From contig NZ_JAHVHW010000012.1 of the NCBI RefSeq assembly GCF_019802055.1, forward strand, positions 1 through 64,000: 64,000 bases of DNA. Direction: 5' to 3'. This document shows positions 9,286 through 20,565 of the stretch, piece by piece. Position numbers and translations under genes: made by a program. This stretch comes from Ferrimonas balearica (GTDB taxonomy: Bacteria > Pseudomonadota > Gammaproteobacteria > Enterobacterales > Shewanellaceae). How positions within the stretch are numbered: position 1 is the stretch's first letter; each line of letters starts with the position of its first letter. Under the pieces are notes generated by a model that saw only the letters and a program-made list of their open reading frames with translations, had not been told where the DNA came from and made no database searches.

Positions 9286-10407
9286 ATGGCTTGGAACGAG
9301 CCTGGCAATCAAGGCAAAGACCCCTGGGGCAACCGAGGCGGCAAAGACCAGGGTCCGCCGGATCTGGATGAGGTCTTCCGCAAACTTTCCTCCCGTTTCG
9401 GCGGTGGCAACCAGTTCAGCGGTCTGGGTGCGGGGCTGGTCCTATTGGGCCTGGTTCTGATCTGGGCGTTTTCTGGCTTCTATAAGATCGAGGAAGCGGA
9501 GCGTGGCGTGAAGCTGCGTTTCGGCCAGTACACCGAACTGGTTGAGCCCGGTCTGAAGTGGAAACCCACTTTTGTGGACACCGTCTACCCGGTCAACATC
9601 CAGCGAGTGAATCGTCTGACGGCCTCCGGCATGATGCTGACTCAGGATGAGAACGTGGTGCGTGTTGAGATGGAGGTGCAGTATCGCATCGCCGATCCCA
9701 AGAAGTACCTGTTCTCTGTAACCAGTCCTGATCAGTCTCTGAGCGAGGCGATGGACAGCGCGTTGCGCTACGTGATCGGTCACACCACCATGGACAACAT
9801 CCTGACCGTGGGCCGTGACAGGGTGCGTCGTGATACCTGGGCCGAACTGGAAGACATCATCGAGAGCTATGATATGGGCTTGGTCGTGGTTGACGTGGCC
9901 TTCAAGGAAGCCCGTCCGCCGGAAGAAGTAAAGCCCGCGTTCGATGACGCCATTGCGGCGCAGGAAGACGAGGAGCGTTACGTTCAGGAAGCTACCGCGT
10001 ACTCCCGCCAGGTAGAGCCTCAGGCTCGTGGTCGTGCGGAGCGTATGCTGCAGGAAGCCGATGCCTACAAGCGCCGTGTTGTGCTGGAGGCTGAGGGTGA
10101 GGTAGCCCGCTTCGCGGCACTGCTGCCCGAGTATGAAGCCGCGCCTGTGGTAACCCGTGAACGTCTCTACCTGGAGACGATGGAGCAGGTGTTCAGCTCC
10201 ACCACCAAGGTGATGGTCGATAGCGATGGCGGCTCCATGTTCTATCTGCCGCTGGATAAGATCATCCAGAACCAGTCTGCGCCCGCTTTGCCGCAGCACA
10301 AGGTGACTGAGCCGGTGCCGAGCACCCATCAGACCCGCCCGGTTCGCAATGACTTTGATGATGGCCGAAGCAGCCGTAGCGACCGTACTCGTCAGGGGAG
10401 AAACTGA
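9286..10407 (+). CDS. hflK: FtsH regulator HflK (SPFH/band-7 membrane protein)
   Basis: With HflC it forms the large membrane assembly that encloses and modulates the FtsH protease. The glycine-rich N-terminus (MAWNEPGNQGKDPWG) matches the HflK family and fixes the start at the ATG at 9286, with GGAG 8 bp upstream; an earlier GTG at 9280 is less likely. One membrane helix sits at about 49-68, then the SPFH domain and a long helical region to about 300. The tail is polar and basic. It is 373 aa. Confidence 0.97.
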   Translation: MAWNEPGNQGKDPWGNRGGKDQGPPDLDEVFRKLSSRFGGGNQFSGLGAGLVLLGLVLIWAFSGFYKIEEAERGVKLRFGQYTELVEPGLKWKPTFVDTVYPVNIQRVNRLTASGMMLTQDENVVRVEMEVQYRIADPKKYLFSVTSPDQSLSEAMDSALRYVIGHTTMDNILTVGRDRVRRDTWAELEDIIESYDMGLVVVDVAFKEARPPEEVKPAFDDAIAAQEDEERYVQEATAYSRQVEPQARGRAERMLQEADAYKRRVVLEAEGEVARFAALLPEYEAAPVVTRERLYLETMEQVFSSTTKVMVDSDGGSMFYLPLDKIIQNQSAPALPQHKVTEPVPSTHQTRPVRNDFDDGRSSRSDRTRQGRN

Positions 10408-10409
10408 TT

Positions 10410-11288
10410 ATGCGTCCTATTAGTTTGATCCTGTTGGTGGCGGTACTGTTCGCAGGCTTCTCCTCACTGTTTGTGGTGGAAGAGGGCGAGCGAGCCATCG
10501 TGAAGCGCTTTGGTGTGATTCAGAAAGATGAAAACGGCCAAAACCGCGTATATGAGCCGGGCTTGCGCTTGAAGGTGCCCCTGATTGATCAGGTGTTCGC
10601 CATGAACGCGCGAATTTTGACTCTGGATGCCGCTGCCGACCGCTTTGTGACCTCTGAGCAGAAAGACTTGATGGTGGACTCCTACGTTAAGTGGCGTATC
10701 ACCGATTTCGGTAAGTTCTATCTGGCTACTCAGGGTGGTAATCAGTTGGTCGCTGAGTCCCTGCTGCAGAGTAAGATCAATAACGGCCTGCGCTCCGAGT
10801 TCGGTAGTCGCACCATCCGTGAGATCGTTTCCGGCAGCCGCGATGAGCTTCAGCAGGAGGCGCTGCGCGCAACCCGTGAGGATGCCGCTGAACTGGGCAT
10901 CGAAGTGGTGGACGTTCGGGTTAAGCAGATCAACCTGCCGCGTGAAGTGAGTGAGTTCATCTACGACCGTATGCGCGCTCAGCGTGAGGCCGTAGCCCGT
11001 GCTCACCGCTCTGAGGGTCAGGAGAAGGCCGAAGTGATTCGAGCTGGTGCCGATGCCCGCGCTACCGTGATTCTGGCGGAAGCGGAGCGTAAATCCCGTA
11101 CCCTGCGTGGTGAAGGCGATGGTGCCGCGGCGAAGATCTATGCTGACACCTACGGCCAGAACCCTGAGTTCTACGCGTTGCTGCGCAGCCTGGATGCCTA
11201 TAAAGCCTCCTTCCGCAGCAAGGACGACGTCCTGGTGATTTCACCGGACTCTGAGTTCTTCCAGTATATGAACAGCAAGGTGCGCTAA
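10410..11288 (+). CDS. hflC: FtsH regulator HflC (SPFH/band-7 membrane protein)
   Basis: The partner of HflK in the FtsH-regulating complex. An N-terminal signal-anchor helix (residues 3-20, ISLILLVAVLFAGFSSLFVV) is followed by the band-7 domain and the alanine/glutamate-rich helix AEVIRAGADARATVILAEAE. It is 292 aa. The gene begins 2 bp after the hflK stop, so the two are tightly co-translated. A terminator follows. Confidence 0.97.
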   Translation: MRPISLILLVAVLFAGFSSLFVVEEGERAIVKRFGVIQKDENGQNRVYEPGLRLKVPLIDQVFAMNARILTLDAAADRFVTSEQKDLMVDSYVKWRITDFGKFYLATQGGNQLVAESLLQSKINNGLRSEFGSRTIREIVSGSRDELQQEALRATREDAAELGIEVVDVRVKQINLPREVSEFIYDRMRAQREAVARAHRSEGQEKAEVIRAGADARATVILAEAERKSRTLRGEGDGAAAKIYADTYGQNPEFYALLRSLDAYKASFRSKDDVLVISPDSEFFQYMNSKVR

Positions 11289-11306
11289 GGCGACGATCTG
11301 TCTAAG

Positions 11307-11332
11307 GGCCCGGCATTGACCGGGCCTTTTTT
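11307..11332 (+). terminator. Terminator after hflC
   Basis: The hairpin GGCCCGG cattga CCGGGCC is followed by six T. It lies between hflC and the small yjeT-like gene, whose RBS begins just after it. Confidence 0.85.
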
Positions 11333-11348
11333 ATGGGAGTTTAAGAAC

Positions 11349-11531
11349 GTGAGTTGGATGTGGCTACTGGGTGGCGTCATGCTGCTGGAAGGATTGGGAC
11401 CATTACTTTTTCCACGGCAGTGGCAGGCGATGATGCGTGAGTTGGCTGGTCAGGATGTGGCGTTGCTGAGGCGTATCGGCGGGGCGCTGGTGAGCGCGGG
11501 GGCGGTGCTCCTCTACATTTTTTCCTCCTAG
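11349..11531 (+). CDS. yjeT: DUF2065 small membrane protein (YjeT-like)
   Basis: A 60-aa inner-membrane protein of unknown function with two hydrophobic helices (about 3-20 and 41-58). The core LLEGLGPLLFPRQWQ..M followed by LRRIGGALVSAGAVLLY is typical of DUF2065, which sits between hflC and purA in many gammaproteobacteria. I chose the GTG at 11349 because GGGAG lies 8 bp upstream. A longer reading from 11316 would start inside the hflC terminator. Confidence 0.88.
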   Translation: MSWMWLLGGVMLLEGLGPLLFPRQWQAMMRELAGQDVALLRRIGGALVSAGAVLLYIFSS

Positions 11532-11558
11532 GCGGTGTTTTGACCAGGCGGGTTCTGC

Positions 11559-12890
<1,332 letters not shown>

Positions 12891-12898
12891 GGGATGGA

Positions 12899-12920
12899 AA
12901 CGGGGCCTACGGGCCCCGTT
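12899..12920 (+). terminator. Hairpin after purA, weak terminator
   Basis: The stem AACGGGGCC/GGGCCCCGTT closes a 3-nt loop, but only AAAG follows, so intrinsic termination is uncertain. It may allow read-through into motX. Confidence 0.45.
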
Positions 12921-12953
12921 AAAGTATCCCCATGTCACGTCGATAACCTGATT

Positions 12954-13571
12954 ATGAAACGGACTCTACTGACACTGCTGATGCTGTTGGCCCCAGGCGC
13001 CCTGGCACAAGATATGCGGGCGGTGGAGCTGTACAGCCAGGACCAACTGCTGAATATGATTCGGGCCAATACCCACCTGATGCGGGTGAAGCGCGATGAC
13101 TGTCAGCTGGTTCAGGATATCCGGGCCCGGGCCGACGTGATGAAGCTGCCGGCGTACCAGATGCTGTGGGCCGATATGCAGCTTTACGGTGTGTGCGTTA
13201 ACCCAGACATACAGACCGGTTTCGATTACTTGCGTCAGGCGGCAGAACAAGGCCTGCCGGACGCACTTGAGCAGTTAGGGCGCTACTATCTCGAAGGGCG
13301 CTTTGTGGTGAGCGACCAGGCCCATGGCCTGCGTCTGACCCGGACGGCCGCATCACTTGGCCACCACCGGGCCTTGCTGACTCTTGCCCGCTACTATGCA
13401 GACGGCGAGGGCAGCCCCCTGGACTATCCCGAAGTATACCGCTGGCTCCATCGCGCCGTGTTTGAGACGGAAGCGGAGCGCCGCGAAGCCGAAACGCTGA
13501 AAAACCGACTGGCCCAGCAGCTGCCCCCGAGTGTGCGTGAGCAAACTCGCCAGGCTGCCCTGGGTCGCTAA
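12954..13571 (+). CDS. motX: Sodium-driven flagellar motor protein MotX (Sel1 repeats)
   Basis: A periplasmic component of the T-ring of Na+-driven polar flagella, which helps assemble the PomAB stator. A signal peptide (MKRTLLTLLMLLAPGALAQ) precedes the conserved N-terminal segment LLNMIRANTHLMRVKRDDCQLVQDI and three Sel1-like repeats (GFDYLRQAAEQGLPDALEQLG, HGLRLTRTAASLGHHRALL, EVYRWLHRAVF). The cysteines in DDCQ and GVCVNP match Vibrio MotX. The start is the ATG at 12954; a longer reading from 12894 would overlap the purA hairpin. The position between purA and rnr is that of Vibrio motX. It is 205 aa. Confidence 0.9.
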   Translation: MKRTLLTLLMLLAPGALAQDMRAVELYSQDQLLNMIRANTHLMRVKRDDCQLVQDIRARADVMKLPAYQMLWADMQLYGVCVNPDIQTGFDYLRQAAEQGLPDALEQLGRYYLEGRFVVSDQAHGLRLTRTAASLGHHRALLTLARYYADGEGSPLDYPEVYRWLHRAVFETEAERREAETLKNRLAQQLPPSVREQTRQAALGR

Positions 13572-13621
13572 GTGGCCTTTCGGGTTATACTTTCACCCAC
13601 TTTCCAATCATTGGCATTCAA

Positions 13622-15982
13622 ATGAGTCAGGATCCCCATTTTCAACGGGAGGCGGAAAAATACGCCAACCCGATCCCCAGCCGTGAGTTTCTGATCGAGC
13701 GCATGCGCGGGCAAACCGGCCCGGTATCCCGAGAGGAACTGGCGGCTCACTTTCAATTAGAGGGCGACCAGTACGTCGCGCTCTGTCGACGCCTGCGCGC
13801 CATGGAGCGTGATGGCCAGATCGTTTACACCCGCAAAGGTCGCTACGGCCTGCCCGAGCGGATGGACCTGCTGACCGGCGTGGTGCTTGGACACCGTGAC
13901 GGCTTCGGCTTTTTCCGTCCCGACGACGGCAGCGATGACCTCTACCTGTCTGAGCGCAGCATGTACTCCGTACTGCACGGCGACAGGGTACTGGCGCAGG
14001 TGGACGGTATGGACCGCCGCGGCCGTAAAGAGGGTCGTATTGTCCGCATTATCGAGCCCCGCAGCAGCGAAATTGTGTGCCGTTACTTTAACGAAGACGG
14101 CATCGGCTTCGCCGTGCCGGACGACGCCCGTCTGTCCCAGGATATTCTGATCCCGGAAGATGGCCGTGCCGGTGCCCGCGAGGGTCAGGTGATCGTGGTG
14201 GAGCTGGTTCGCCGTCCCGCCCGTCACACCCATGGCATCGGTCGCGTTAAAGAGGTACTGGGCAACGAGATGGCGCCGGGCATGGAGATTGAGATCGCCC
14301 TGCGCAGCCATGACCTGCCCCATCAGTTCAGCGAGGCGCTGCTGGCAGAAACCGCGGCCATCGCCGACGAGGTGCAGGAGGCTGATAAGCAGGGTCGCAA
14401 AGATCTGCGTCACCTGCCTCTGGTTACCATTGACGGCGAAGATGCCCGCGACTTCGACGATGCGGTCTTTGCGAAGCGCAAGAAAGGCGGCGGTTGGCGT
14501 CTCTATGTCGCCATTGCTGACGTGAGTCACTACGTGCGTCCGGGCACCCATCTGGACGACGAGGCACTGGCTCGTGGTAACTCCGTTTACTTCCCGGCTC
14601 AGGTTATCCCGATGCTGCCGGAGAAGCTCTCCAACGGCCTGTGCTCACTGAACCCCCATGTAGACCGTCTCTGCATGGTGGCGGAGATGACGATCTCCGC
14701 TGCGGGTAACCTGTCCGGTTATGAGTTCTATCCTGCCGTCATGCACAGCCATGCTCGTCTGACCTACACCAAGGTGGCGGCGATGCTGGAGGGCGATCAG
14801 GCACTGATTGAGCAGTATGCCGAGGTGTTCCCTCACCTCGAAGAGCTGAACCGTCTCTATCATGCCCTTGACCACGCTCGTCAGGAGCGGGGCGCCCTGG
14901 TGCTGGAGAGCGAGGAGACCCAGTTCATCTTCAACGCTCAACGCCGAATCGAGCGTATTGTGCCGCGCACCCGAAATGTGGCGCACAAGATGATCGAAGA
15001 GTGCATGATTCTGGCCAACGTCGCTGCCGGTAAATTCGTTAAGAAGCAGCAGGGTGAAGTGCTGTACCGAGTGCACGAAGGCCCCAGCGCCCAAAAGCTG
15101 GAGACCCTGCGGGACTTCCTGGGGCAGCAGGGCCTGTCCCTGGGTGGTGGCGAGGAGCCGACACCGCAGGATGTGGCGGATCTGCTGGCCAAAACGGAAG
15201 GGCGCGCTGATGCGGAGCTGATCCAGACCATGGTGCTGCGCTCCATGAAGCAGGCGGTTTACAGCCCGGAGAACATTGGTCACTTTGGCCTGGCGCTTCC
15301 GAGCTATGCCCACTTCACATCGCCCATTCGTCGCTACCCGGATCTGGTGCTGCACCGGGTGATCCGCTACCTGCTCAGCAAGCAGGAAAACCAGGAGCTG
15401 CCGCTGCAGGCTCTGCAGGCGGATGGTGCCTATGGCTACGACAGTGGTCCGCTGGCCGAACTGGGTGAGCACTGCTCCATGACAGAGCGTCGTGCTGACG
15501 ATGCCACCCGTGATGTGTCCGATTGGCTCAAGTGTGAGTACATGCTGGATCACGTGGGCGATACCTTTGAGGCTGTGGTCAGCGGTGTCACCAGTTTTGG
15601 CCTGTTTGTGCGTTTGAAGGACCTCCATATCGATGGTCTGGTGCACATCTCTACCCTGGCTAACGACTACTACCACTTTGACCCGGTGCGTCAGGCACTG
15701 ATTGGCGAGGGCGGTGGTCGTCGCTATCGACTGGGTGACCCGGTCGAAGTGAAAGTGTTGGCGGTGAAACTGGACGATCGTCAGATCGACCTGGGCTTGA
15801 TTGAGACCGGCGGTAAATCCGGGAAATCCGGCAAGCCTGGTAAGAAAGGTCCCCGCAAGAGCAGCAAAGGCAAAACCGGCGGCAGCGGCGCTGCCAAAGG
15901 CGGTAAGTCCTTCGGCTCTGACAAACCGGCTGAAAAGCGCGGTGCAAAGAAAACCAAATCCAAGCGGAAAAGCGGTAAATGA
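13622..15982 (+). CDS. rnr: Ribonuclease R
   Basis: A processive 3'-5' exoribonuclease that degrades structured RNA, mRNA fragments and defective rRNA. It has an N-terminal winged-helix region, cold-shock domains at about 80-230, and an RNB catalytic domain with the acidic cluster [13 protein letters not shown] near 274-286. The S1 domain ([17 protein letters not shown]) lies at about 645-730. A lysine/glycine-rich tail follows to 786. The tail is low-complexity and basic, as in E. coli RNase R. Its stop overlaps the rlmB start by 4 bp. Confidence 0.97.
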   Translation: MSQDPHFQREAEKYANPIPSREFLIERMRGQTGPVSREELAAHFQLEGDQYVALCRRLRAMERDGQIVYTRKGRYGLPERMDLLTGVVLGHRDGFGFFRPDDGSDDLYLSERSMYSVLHGDRVLAQVDGMDRRGRKEGRIVRIIEPRSSEIVCRYFNEDGIGFAVPDDARLSQDILIPEDGRAGAREGQVIVVELVRRPARHTHGIGRVKEVLGNEMAPGMEIEIALRSHDLPHQFSEALLAETAAIADEVQEADKQGRKDLRHLPLVTIDGEDARDFDDAVFAKRKKGGGWRLYVAIADVSHYVRPGTHLDDEALARGNSVYFPAQVIPMLPEKLSNGLCSLNPHVDRLCMVAEMTISAAGNLSGYEFYPAVMHSHARLTYTKVAAMLEGDQALIEQYAEVFPHLEELNRLYHALDHARQERGALVLESEETQFIFNAQRRIERIVPRTRNVAHKMIEECMILANVAAGKFVKKQQGEVLYRVHEGPSAQKLETLRDFLGQQGLSLGGGEEPTPQDVADLLAKTEGRADAELIQTMVLRSMKQAVYSPENIGHFGLALPSYAHFTSPIRRYPDLVLHRVIRYLLSKQENQELPLQALQADGAYGYDSGPLAELGEHCSMTERRADDATRDVSDWLKCEYMLDHVGDTFEAVVSGVTSFGLFVRLKDLHIDGLVHISTLANDYYHFDPVRQALIGEGGGRRYRLGDPVEVKVLAVKLDDRQIDLGLIETGGKSGKSGKPGKKGPRKSSKGKTGGSGAAKGGKSFGSDKPAEKRGAKKTKSKRKSGK

Positions 15983-16716
15983 AACACGAAATGGTGTTTG
16001 GCCTTCACGCGGTGGAGGCCATCATGCAGCGCCAGCCGGAGCGGGTGAAGGAGCTGTGGGTATTGAAAGGGCGTGAGGATGAGCGCCTGAGCCGAATCAT
16101 TGAGATGGCTCAGCAGTTCGGCGTACGCCCACAGATGGCCGCTCGTAAGGTACTGGATGATAAATCCGAGTCCAGCCAGCATCAGGGTGTGGTCGCGCGC
16201 TGCACCCCGGAGCCGGTGAAAGGGGAGCATGAGCTGGAGCAACTGCTGGATGGCGTTGAAACCCCATTCCTGCTGGTGCTGGATGGCGTTACTGATCCTC
16301 ACAACCTGGGTGCTTGTCTGCGCAGCGCCGATGCAGCGGGCGTGCACGGGGTGATCGTACCGAAGGATCGCTCTGCGGGCCTTGGCCCCATAGTGCGCAA
16401 AGTCGCTGTGGGCGCGGCGGAATCGGTGCCGCTGTTCCAGGTAACCAACCTGGCTCGCACCCTGCGTGCGCTGCAGGAGCGTGGCATCTGGATCGTGGGG
16501 GCGGCGGGCGAAGCCACTCACACGGTATACCAGAGCAAGCTGACCGGCCCGCTGGCGATCGCCATGGGTGCCGAAGGCAAAGGTCTGCGTCGCCTGACCC
16601 GGGAGCACTGTGATGACCTGATCAGCATCCCGATGGCAGGGGCGGTTTCCAGCCTCAATGTCTCGGTAGCGACGGGGATCTGCCTGTTTGAGGCGGTGCG
16701 TCAGCGCCAGGGATGA
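15979..16716 (+). CDS. rlmB: 23S rRNA (guanosine-2251-2'-O)-methyltransferase RlmB
   Basis: A SPOUT-class enzyme that 2'-O-methylates G2251 in the peptidyl-transferase P loop. The N-terminal substrate-binding domain ([11 protein letters not shown]) precedes the SpoU motifs [33 protein letters not shown] and [17 protein letters not shown], the knotted SAM site. It is 245 aa. Its ATG overlaps the rnr stop (AAATGA), the usual rnr-rlmB pair. Confidence 0.97.
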   Translation: MKHEMVFGLHAVEAIMQRQPERVKELWVLKGREDERLSRIIEMAQQFGVRPQMAARKVLDDKSESSQHQGVVARCTPEPVKGEHELEQLLDGVETPFLLVLDGVTDPHNLGACLRSADAAGVHGVIVPKDRSAGLGPIVRKVAVGAAESVPLFQVTNLARTLRALQERGIWIVGAAGEATHTVYQSKLTGPLAIAMGAEGKGLRRLTREHCDDLISIPMAGAVSSLNVSVATGICLFEAVRQRQG

Positions 16717-16734
16717 TTCCGATCCCCTGAAAAC

Positions 16735-16764
16735 AAAAAACGCCTCCATCTGGAGGCGTTTTTT
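16735..16764. terminator. Bidirectional terminator between rlmB and the DUF481 gene
   Basis: The hairpin AACGCCTCCA tc TGGAGGCGTT lies between an A-run and a T-run and serves both convergent genes. Confidence 0.93.
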
Positions 16765-16779
16765 GTCTCGGTCCGGCGC

Positions 16780-17529
16780 TTACCGGAAGGAGTAGATCAG
16801 GTTCACCGTCGAGATAACATCGTGGTTCTCAGTGCCTACCGGCACCTTGTCGGTGTACTTGATGTCGAATCCGACTTTCAGCGCCAGATCGGCCCAGAAC
16901 TGGTTTCGATAGGCGAGGTTCAGGTTGGCGATGGTGTTGCGGTTACCGGTTTCCACCGAAGCGTCCGCATTGAAGCTGGTGTACTCCTGAAGGCGGTGCT
17001 CCAGCTTACTGGCGAAACGCACAATCCCTTCATCTTCCGTCCGGTCGCCCACATTGTCGCTGTTGGAGAGGTTGGCTTCGTTAAAACGGTAACCGGCGCC
17101 CACTTCAAGGGTCACTTTGGTGCGCTTGGCGTCCAGTGGGGTGTAACCGTAACCGAAGGAGTAGGTGAACTGCTTGAGGTAGGAACCAAACCGGTCCCAC
17201 AGCATGTCGCCCCGGCCAAACACGTATTGCGTGCCCTCCAGCTTGTAGTCGGACTGGTACTGAAGCTGGTATTGCTCCGCCGTAGTCTTCTCATCATCAG
17301 CGGCAAAGTAGGCTCGGGCGACCGCTTCCTGACGGGCATTCTCGGTGTCGTAAACCAGTTTGCCCCGGGTGTTGAAGTTGGCGGAGTTCGTGTTGCCGCT
17401 GTTGTACTGCATCCCCAACTCGACCTCAGCATCGAGATCGGTAGGGGGCTCGGCGTAGTTGGGCGGCACCAGCGCCATGGCGGGGGCGCTTAACAGCAGG
17501 GCAGACCAGAGAAGAAACGGGCGATTCAC
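16780..17529 (-). CDS. DUF481 outer-membrane beta-barrel protein (YdiY-like)
   Basis: A predicted outer-membrane barrel of 249 aa. The signal peptide ends at APAMA (residue 19). A beta-rich mature part follows, with alternating aromatic strands (VELGMQYNSGNTNSANFNTRGKL, YVFGRGDMLWDRFGSYLKQF), and the C-terminal LIYSFR ends in aromatic-Arg much like barrel sorting signals. The early motif GNTNS followed by a strand is typical of DUF481, also called salt-induced outer-membrane protein. The role is unknown. It is a single gene. Confidence 0.8.
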   Translation of the reverse strand: MNRPFLLWSALLLSAPAMALVPPNYAEPPTDLDAEVELGMQYNSGNTNSANFNTRGKLVYDTENARQEAVARAYFAADDEKTTAEQYQLQYQSDYKLEGTQYVFGRGDMLWDRFGSYLKQFTYSFGYGYTPLDAKRTKVTLEVGAGYRFNEANLSNSDNVGDRTEDEGIVRFASKLEHRLQEYTSFNADASVETGNRNTIANLNLAYRNQFWADLALKVGFDIKYTDKVPVGTENHDVISTVNLIYSFR

Positions 17530-17656
17530 AGGGGGCGGTTCTACACTTTTCCGGGCAATCAGGGTCCGCTCAGTCTATCTCAATGGATTGAAATTGCTAC
17601 TCAGTTTAACAAGGGGTCAACAGCGCCCGAATTCAGAGGATATCGTACTTTTTTGA

Positions 17657-17685
17657 TTGTCTTCTGAGCGCCTTTCCGGTAACAT
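17657..17685 (+). promoter_or_regulatory. Promoter of the rpsF operon
   Basis: TTGTCT and TAACAT are separated by 17 bp, with a GC-rich discriminator (GCGCCGG) after the -10, as is usual for growth-rate-controlled ribosomal promoters. It lies about 90 bp before rpsF. Confidence 0.6.
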
Positions 17686-17775
17686 GCGCCGGCTAATTCG
17701 GCCAAACCCCTTTTTGTTCCTTGCCTCATAGGTCCGGCCGAGCCATTTGAGGCTAATTAACCGTAAGGAGCGATG

Positions 17776-18168
17776 ATGCGTCATTACGAAATCGTCTTCA
17801 TGGTTCACCCTGACCAGAGTGAACAGGTTCAAGGCATGATCGAGCGCTACACTGCGACCATCGAGAAGGACGGCGGCAAAGTTCACCGTCTGGAAGACTG
17901 GGGTCGTCGTCAACTGGCTTACCCGATCGAAAAGCTGCACAAAGCACACTACGTGCTGGTGAACGCTGAAGCGACTGCTGAAGCCGTTGCTGAGCTGGAA
18001 ACCAACTTCCGTTACAACGACGCCGTGATCCGCAGCCTGGTAATCCGTACCAAGTCTGCTGTGACCGAAGCCTCTCCGATGGCCAAAGCCAAAGAAGAGC
18101 GTCGTGAGCGCGAAGAGCGTCGTGAGCGTACTGAAGCCAAGCCGGCTCAGGAAGCTGCTGCTGAGTAA
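17776..18168 (+). CDS. rpsF: 30S ribosomal protein S6
   Basis: A small-subunit protein that binds S18 and 16S rRNA at the platform. [18 protein letters not shown] is the S6 N-terminus, and [23 protein letters not shown] is the core. The basic-acidic tail is rich in E, R and K. The start is the second of two in-frame ATGs, with AAGGAG upstream. It is 130 aa. It is the first gene of rpsF-priB-rpsR-rplI. Confidence 0.98.
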   Translation: MRHYEIVFMVHPDQSEQVQGMIERYTATIEKDGGKVHRLEDWGRRQLAYPIEKLHKAHYVLVNAEATAEAVAELETNFRYNDAVIRSLVIRTKSAVTEASPMAKAKEERREREERRERTEAKPAQEAAAE

Positions 18169-18171
18169 GGA

Positions 18172-18722
<551 letters not shown>

Positions 18723-18758
18723 GTCCTTACAAGTTCAACTTTAAGTAGAGGAAAGGTA

Positions 18759-19214
18759 ATGGACGTTATTTTGCTGGATAAGGTTGCCAAGCTGGGTGGC
18801 CTGGGCGACAAAGTTACTGTTAAAGCCGGTTACGCTCGTAACTACCTGCTGCCTCAGGGCAAAGCAGTTGTAGCTAACGCTGCTAACCTGGAAGTGTTTG
18901 AAGCTCGTCGCGCTGAGCTGGAAGCCAAAATGGCTTCTGAGCTGTCTGCCGCTGAAGCTCGTGCTGAGAAGCTGGCTGCTCTGGAAGCGGTAGAAATCGC
19001 TTCTAAAGCTGGTGACGAAGGCAAGCTGTTCGGCTCCATCGGCACTCGTGACATCGCTGATGCCCTGACCGCCGCTGGCGTTGAAGTGGCTAAAGCTGAA
19101 GTTCGTCTGCCGGAAGGCGCTCTGCGTCAGGTTGGCGAATACGACATCGTTATCGCTCTGCACAGCGACGTAACTGCGACCGCTAAGATCGCCGTTGTTG
19201 CTTCTGCCGAGTAA
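18759..19214 (+). CDS. rplI: 50S ribosomal protein L9
   Basis: Binds domain V of 23S rRNA and spans the subunit with two domains joined by a long helix. [36 protein letters not shown] is the N-terminal signature, followed by an alanine/glutamate helix and the C-terminal domain. It is 151 aa. AGAGGAAAGG lies before the ATG. It ends the operon and a strong terminator follows. Confidence 0.99.
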   Translation: MDVILLDKVAKLGGLGDKVTVKAGYARNYLLPQGKAVVANAANLEVFEARRAELEAKMASELSAAEARAEKLAALEAVEIASKAGDEGKLFGSIGTRDIADALTAAGVEVAKAEVRLPEGALRQVGEYDIVIALHSDVTATAKIAVVASAE

Positions 19215-19231
19215 GCGATATCGCGCACAAG

Positions 19232-19259
19232 AAAACACCGCCTTCGGGCGGTGTTTTTT
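19232..19259. terminator. Bidirectional terminator after rplI
   Basis: The hairpin AACACCGCC TTCG GGCGGTGTT is flanked by an A-run and a T-run. It closes the ribosomal operon and the convergent START-domain gene. Confidence 0.93.
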
Positions 19260-19265
19260 ATGTCT

Positions 19266-19910
19266 TTAATTCAGTCTCTGGGCCCGCTTCTCTACGGCCT
19301 TGAGAACATCATATAGACCCACGGTGTTGGCCTGATTGGCCAGCCAGCCCGGGATCTTGCCGCCGGGATCGGTGTACACCCAGTAGGTTGCTTTGGTGCG
19401 GCCATCCTCAGTGCGCTCCAGCGCCCAGCTGCCATCACAGATCTCCAGTCTTACCACCCCTTTGTTTGGCCCTGGCCCAAACTGGTTCATCTGGGTCCAG
19501 TAGCGGTAATACTGCCCGCTCTCTTCATCCACCTCGTTGACGATCAGCAGGGTGTAATCGCGCTTGCTGACCAGCGGCGGGTCAACCCGATGATAAACGT
19601 AGGCGCCGCCATTGGGGGCATCACCCATGATCTCGATGTCGTCGATGTAGGGCATAAACTCCGGGTAGTGCCGGATGTCGCTGATCGCCTGCCACACCTT
19701 CTCTACGGGAGCGTCTATCAGCGCCTCCATCTTGACCTCTTTGACCGGTGTGCCGGGCACCTTGCGCGTATACACTTGCGCCTGGCTCCTGTCGGATGCC
19801 AGCTCCCACTTGCCTCCCGAAGCCGGCTCGATTCGAACCGGCTGCTCCGCTTGTGCGGGGCCAATCAGCAACACAGCTGCCAACAGGCCGCTCAACAGGG
19901 TTTTTACCAT
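19266..19910 (-). CDS. Exported START-domain lipid-binding protein
   Basis: A 214-aa protein with a signal peptide (MVKTLLSGLLAAVLLIGPAQA). The START/SRPBCC fold follows: KEVKMEALIDAPVEKVWQAISDIRHYPEFMPYIDD, then the strands YVYHRVDPPLVSKRDYTLLIV and ATYWVYTDPGGKIPGWLANQAN and a long C-terminal helix. It should bind a lipid-like ligand in the periplasm. The ATG overlaps the dgkA stop (ATGGTAA), so the two are coupled; a role in lipid handling is inferred from that pairing. A longer reading from 19928 lies inside dgkA and is not favoured. Confidence 0.85.
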   Translation of the reverse strand: MVKTLLSGLLAAVLLIGPAQAEQPVRIEPASGGKWELASDRSQAQVYTRKVPGTPVKEVKMEALIDAPVEKVWQAISDIRHYPEFMPYIDDIEIMGDAPNGGAYVYHRVDPPLVSKRDYTLLIVNEVDEESGQYYRYWTQMNQFGPGPNKGVVRLEICDGSWALERTEDGRTKATYWVYTDPGGKIPGWLANQANTVGLYDVLKAVEKRAQRLN

Positions 19911-20272
19911 AGCAGGATCCCTCCCCACACCAGCGCCACCTGGCAGAGGGCGATAAATACTGCGGCAGAGCCGATGTCCTTGGCGCGGCCAGAGAGTTCG
20001 TGACGCTCCGGGCCGATGCGGTCCACCACCGCCTCTACGGCCGAGTTCAGCAGCTCAACAATCAACACCAGCAGCACCACGGCGATCATAAAGAGCCGTT
20101 CCAGCACGGTGACGTCAAAAAAGAAGGACGCGCCAATCAGCACGATCGCCAGGAACAGTTCCTGACGAAAAGCCTCTTCATGGCGATAGGCGGCTTTCAG
20201 GCCCTGCATGGAGTAGATCCCGGCCTGAAAGAAGCGCATTACGCCGCGATTTTTGTTTTCCGGTTGAGTCAT
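19904..20272 (-). CDS. dgkA: Diacylglycerol kinase DgkA
   Basis: An inner-membrane trimeric kinase that phosphorylates diacylglycerol and recycles the lipid made during periplasmic glucan synthesis. It is 122 aa, the E. coli length. Three membrane helices are seen, along with the catalytic pattern AAYRHEEAFRQE and LVLIVELLNSAVEAVVDRIGPERHELSGRAKDIGSAAV. It is the first gene of a two-gene unit with the START protein and is divergent from the giant surface protein. Confidence 0.97.
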   Translation of the reverse strand: MTQPENKNRGVMRFFQAGIYSMQGLKAAYRHEEAFRQELFLAIVLIGASFFFDVTVLERLFMIAVVLLVLIVELLNSAVEAVVDRIGPERHELSGRAKDIGSAAVFIALCQVALVWGGILLW

Positions 20273-20435
20273 TGGGGTCTCTCATATTTGCACTGTGCCA
20301 ATGATACCTCTCGGAATCGTTTCTGGGTCAAATCCATTCGTAGTTTGGCTAGTTTGGGTTCAGAGAGGGCTGTCATCACCTGTCTGCTCGTAACTTTCAG
20401 AGTTGCAGATTTGAGTAAACTGCTGTTTTTAAAGG

Positions 20436-20464
20436 TTCTTAAATTGTATCCCATTCGTTATACT
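20436..20464 (+). promoter_or_regulatory. Candidate promoter of the giant surface-protein gene
   Basis: TTCTTA and TATACT are separated by 17 bp in an AT-rich stretch about 100 bp before the ATG. The -10 is good and the -35 is weak. The TGCGTCA inverted repeat starts 14 bp downstream, where a bound repressor would block transcription. Confidence 0.4.
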
Positions 20465-20477
20465 CGGCGACTTTGAC

Positions 20478-20497
20478 TGCGTCATTAATTTGACGCA
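20478..20497. promoter_or_regulatory. Inverted repeat, candidate operator
   Basis: TGCGTCA-TTAATT-TGACGCA is a perfect 7-bp dyad with a 6-bp AT spacer. It sits between dgkA and the giant gene, just after the candidate promoter and 69 bp before the ATG. There is no T-run, so it is unlikely to be a terminator. Which regulator binds it is unknown. Confidence 0.45.
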
Positions 20498-20565
20498 CGG
20501 GTGGAAGAGTCACTGCCAGCGGCGAAAAGGGCATTAAGTCCGCTGACAAACACAAGGACGTGAGG

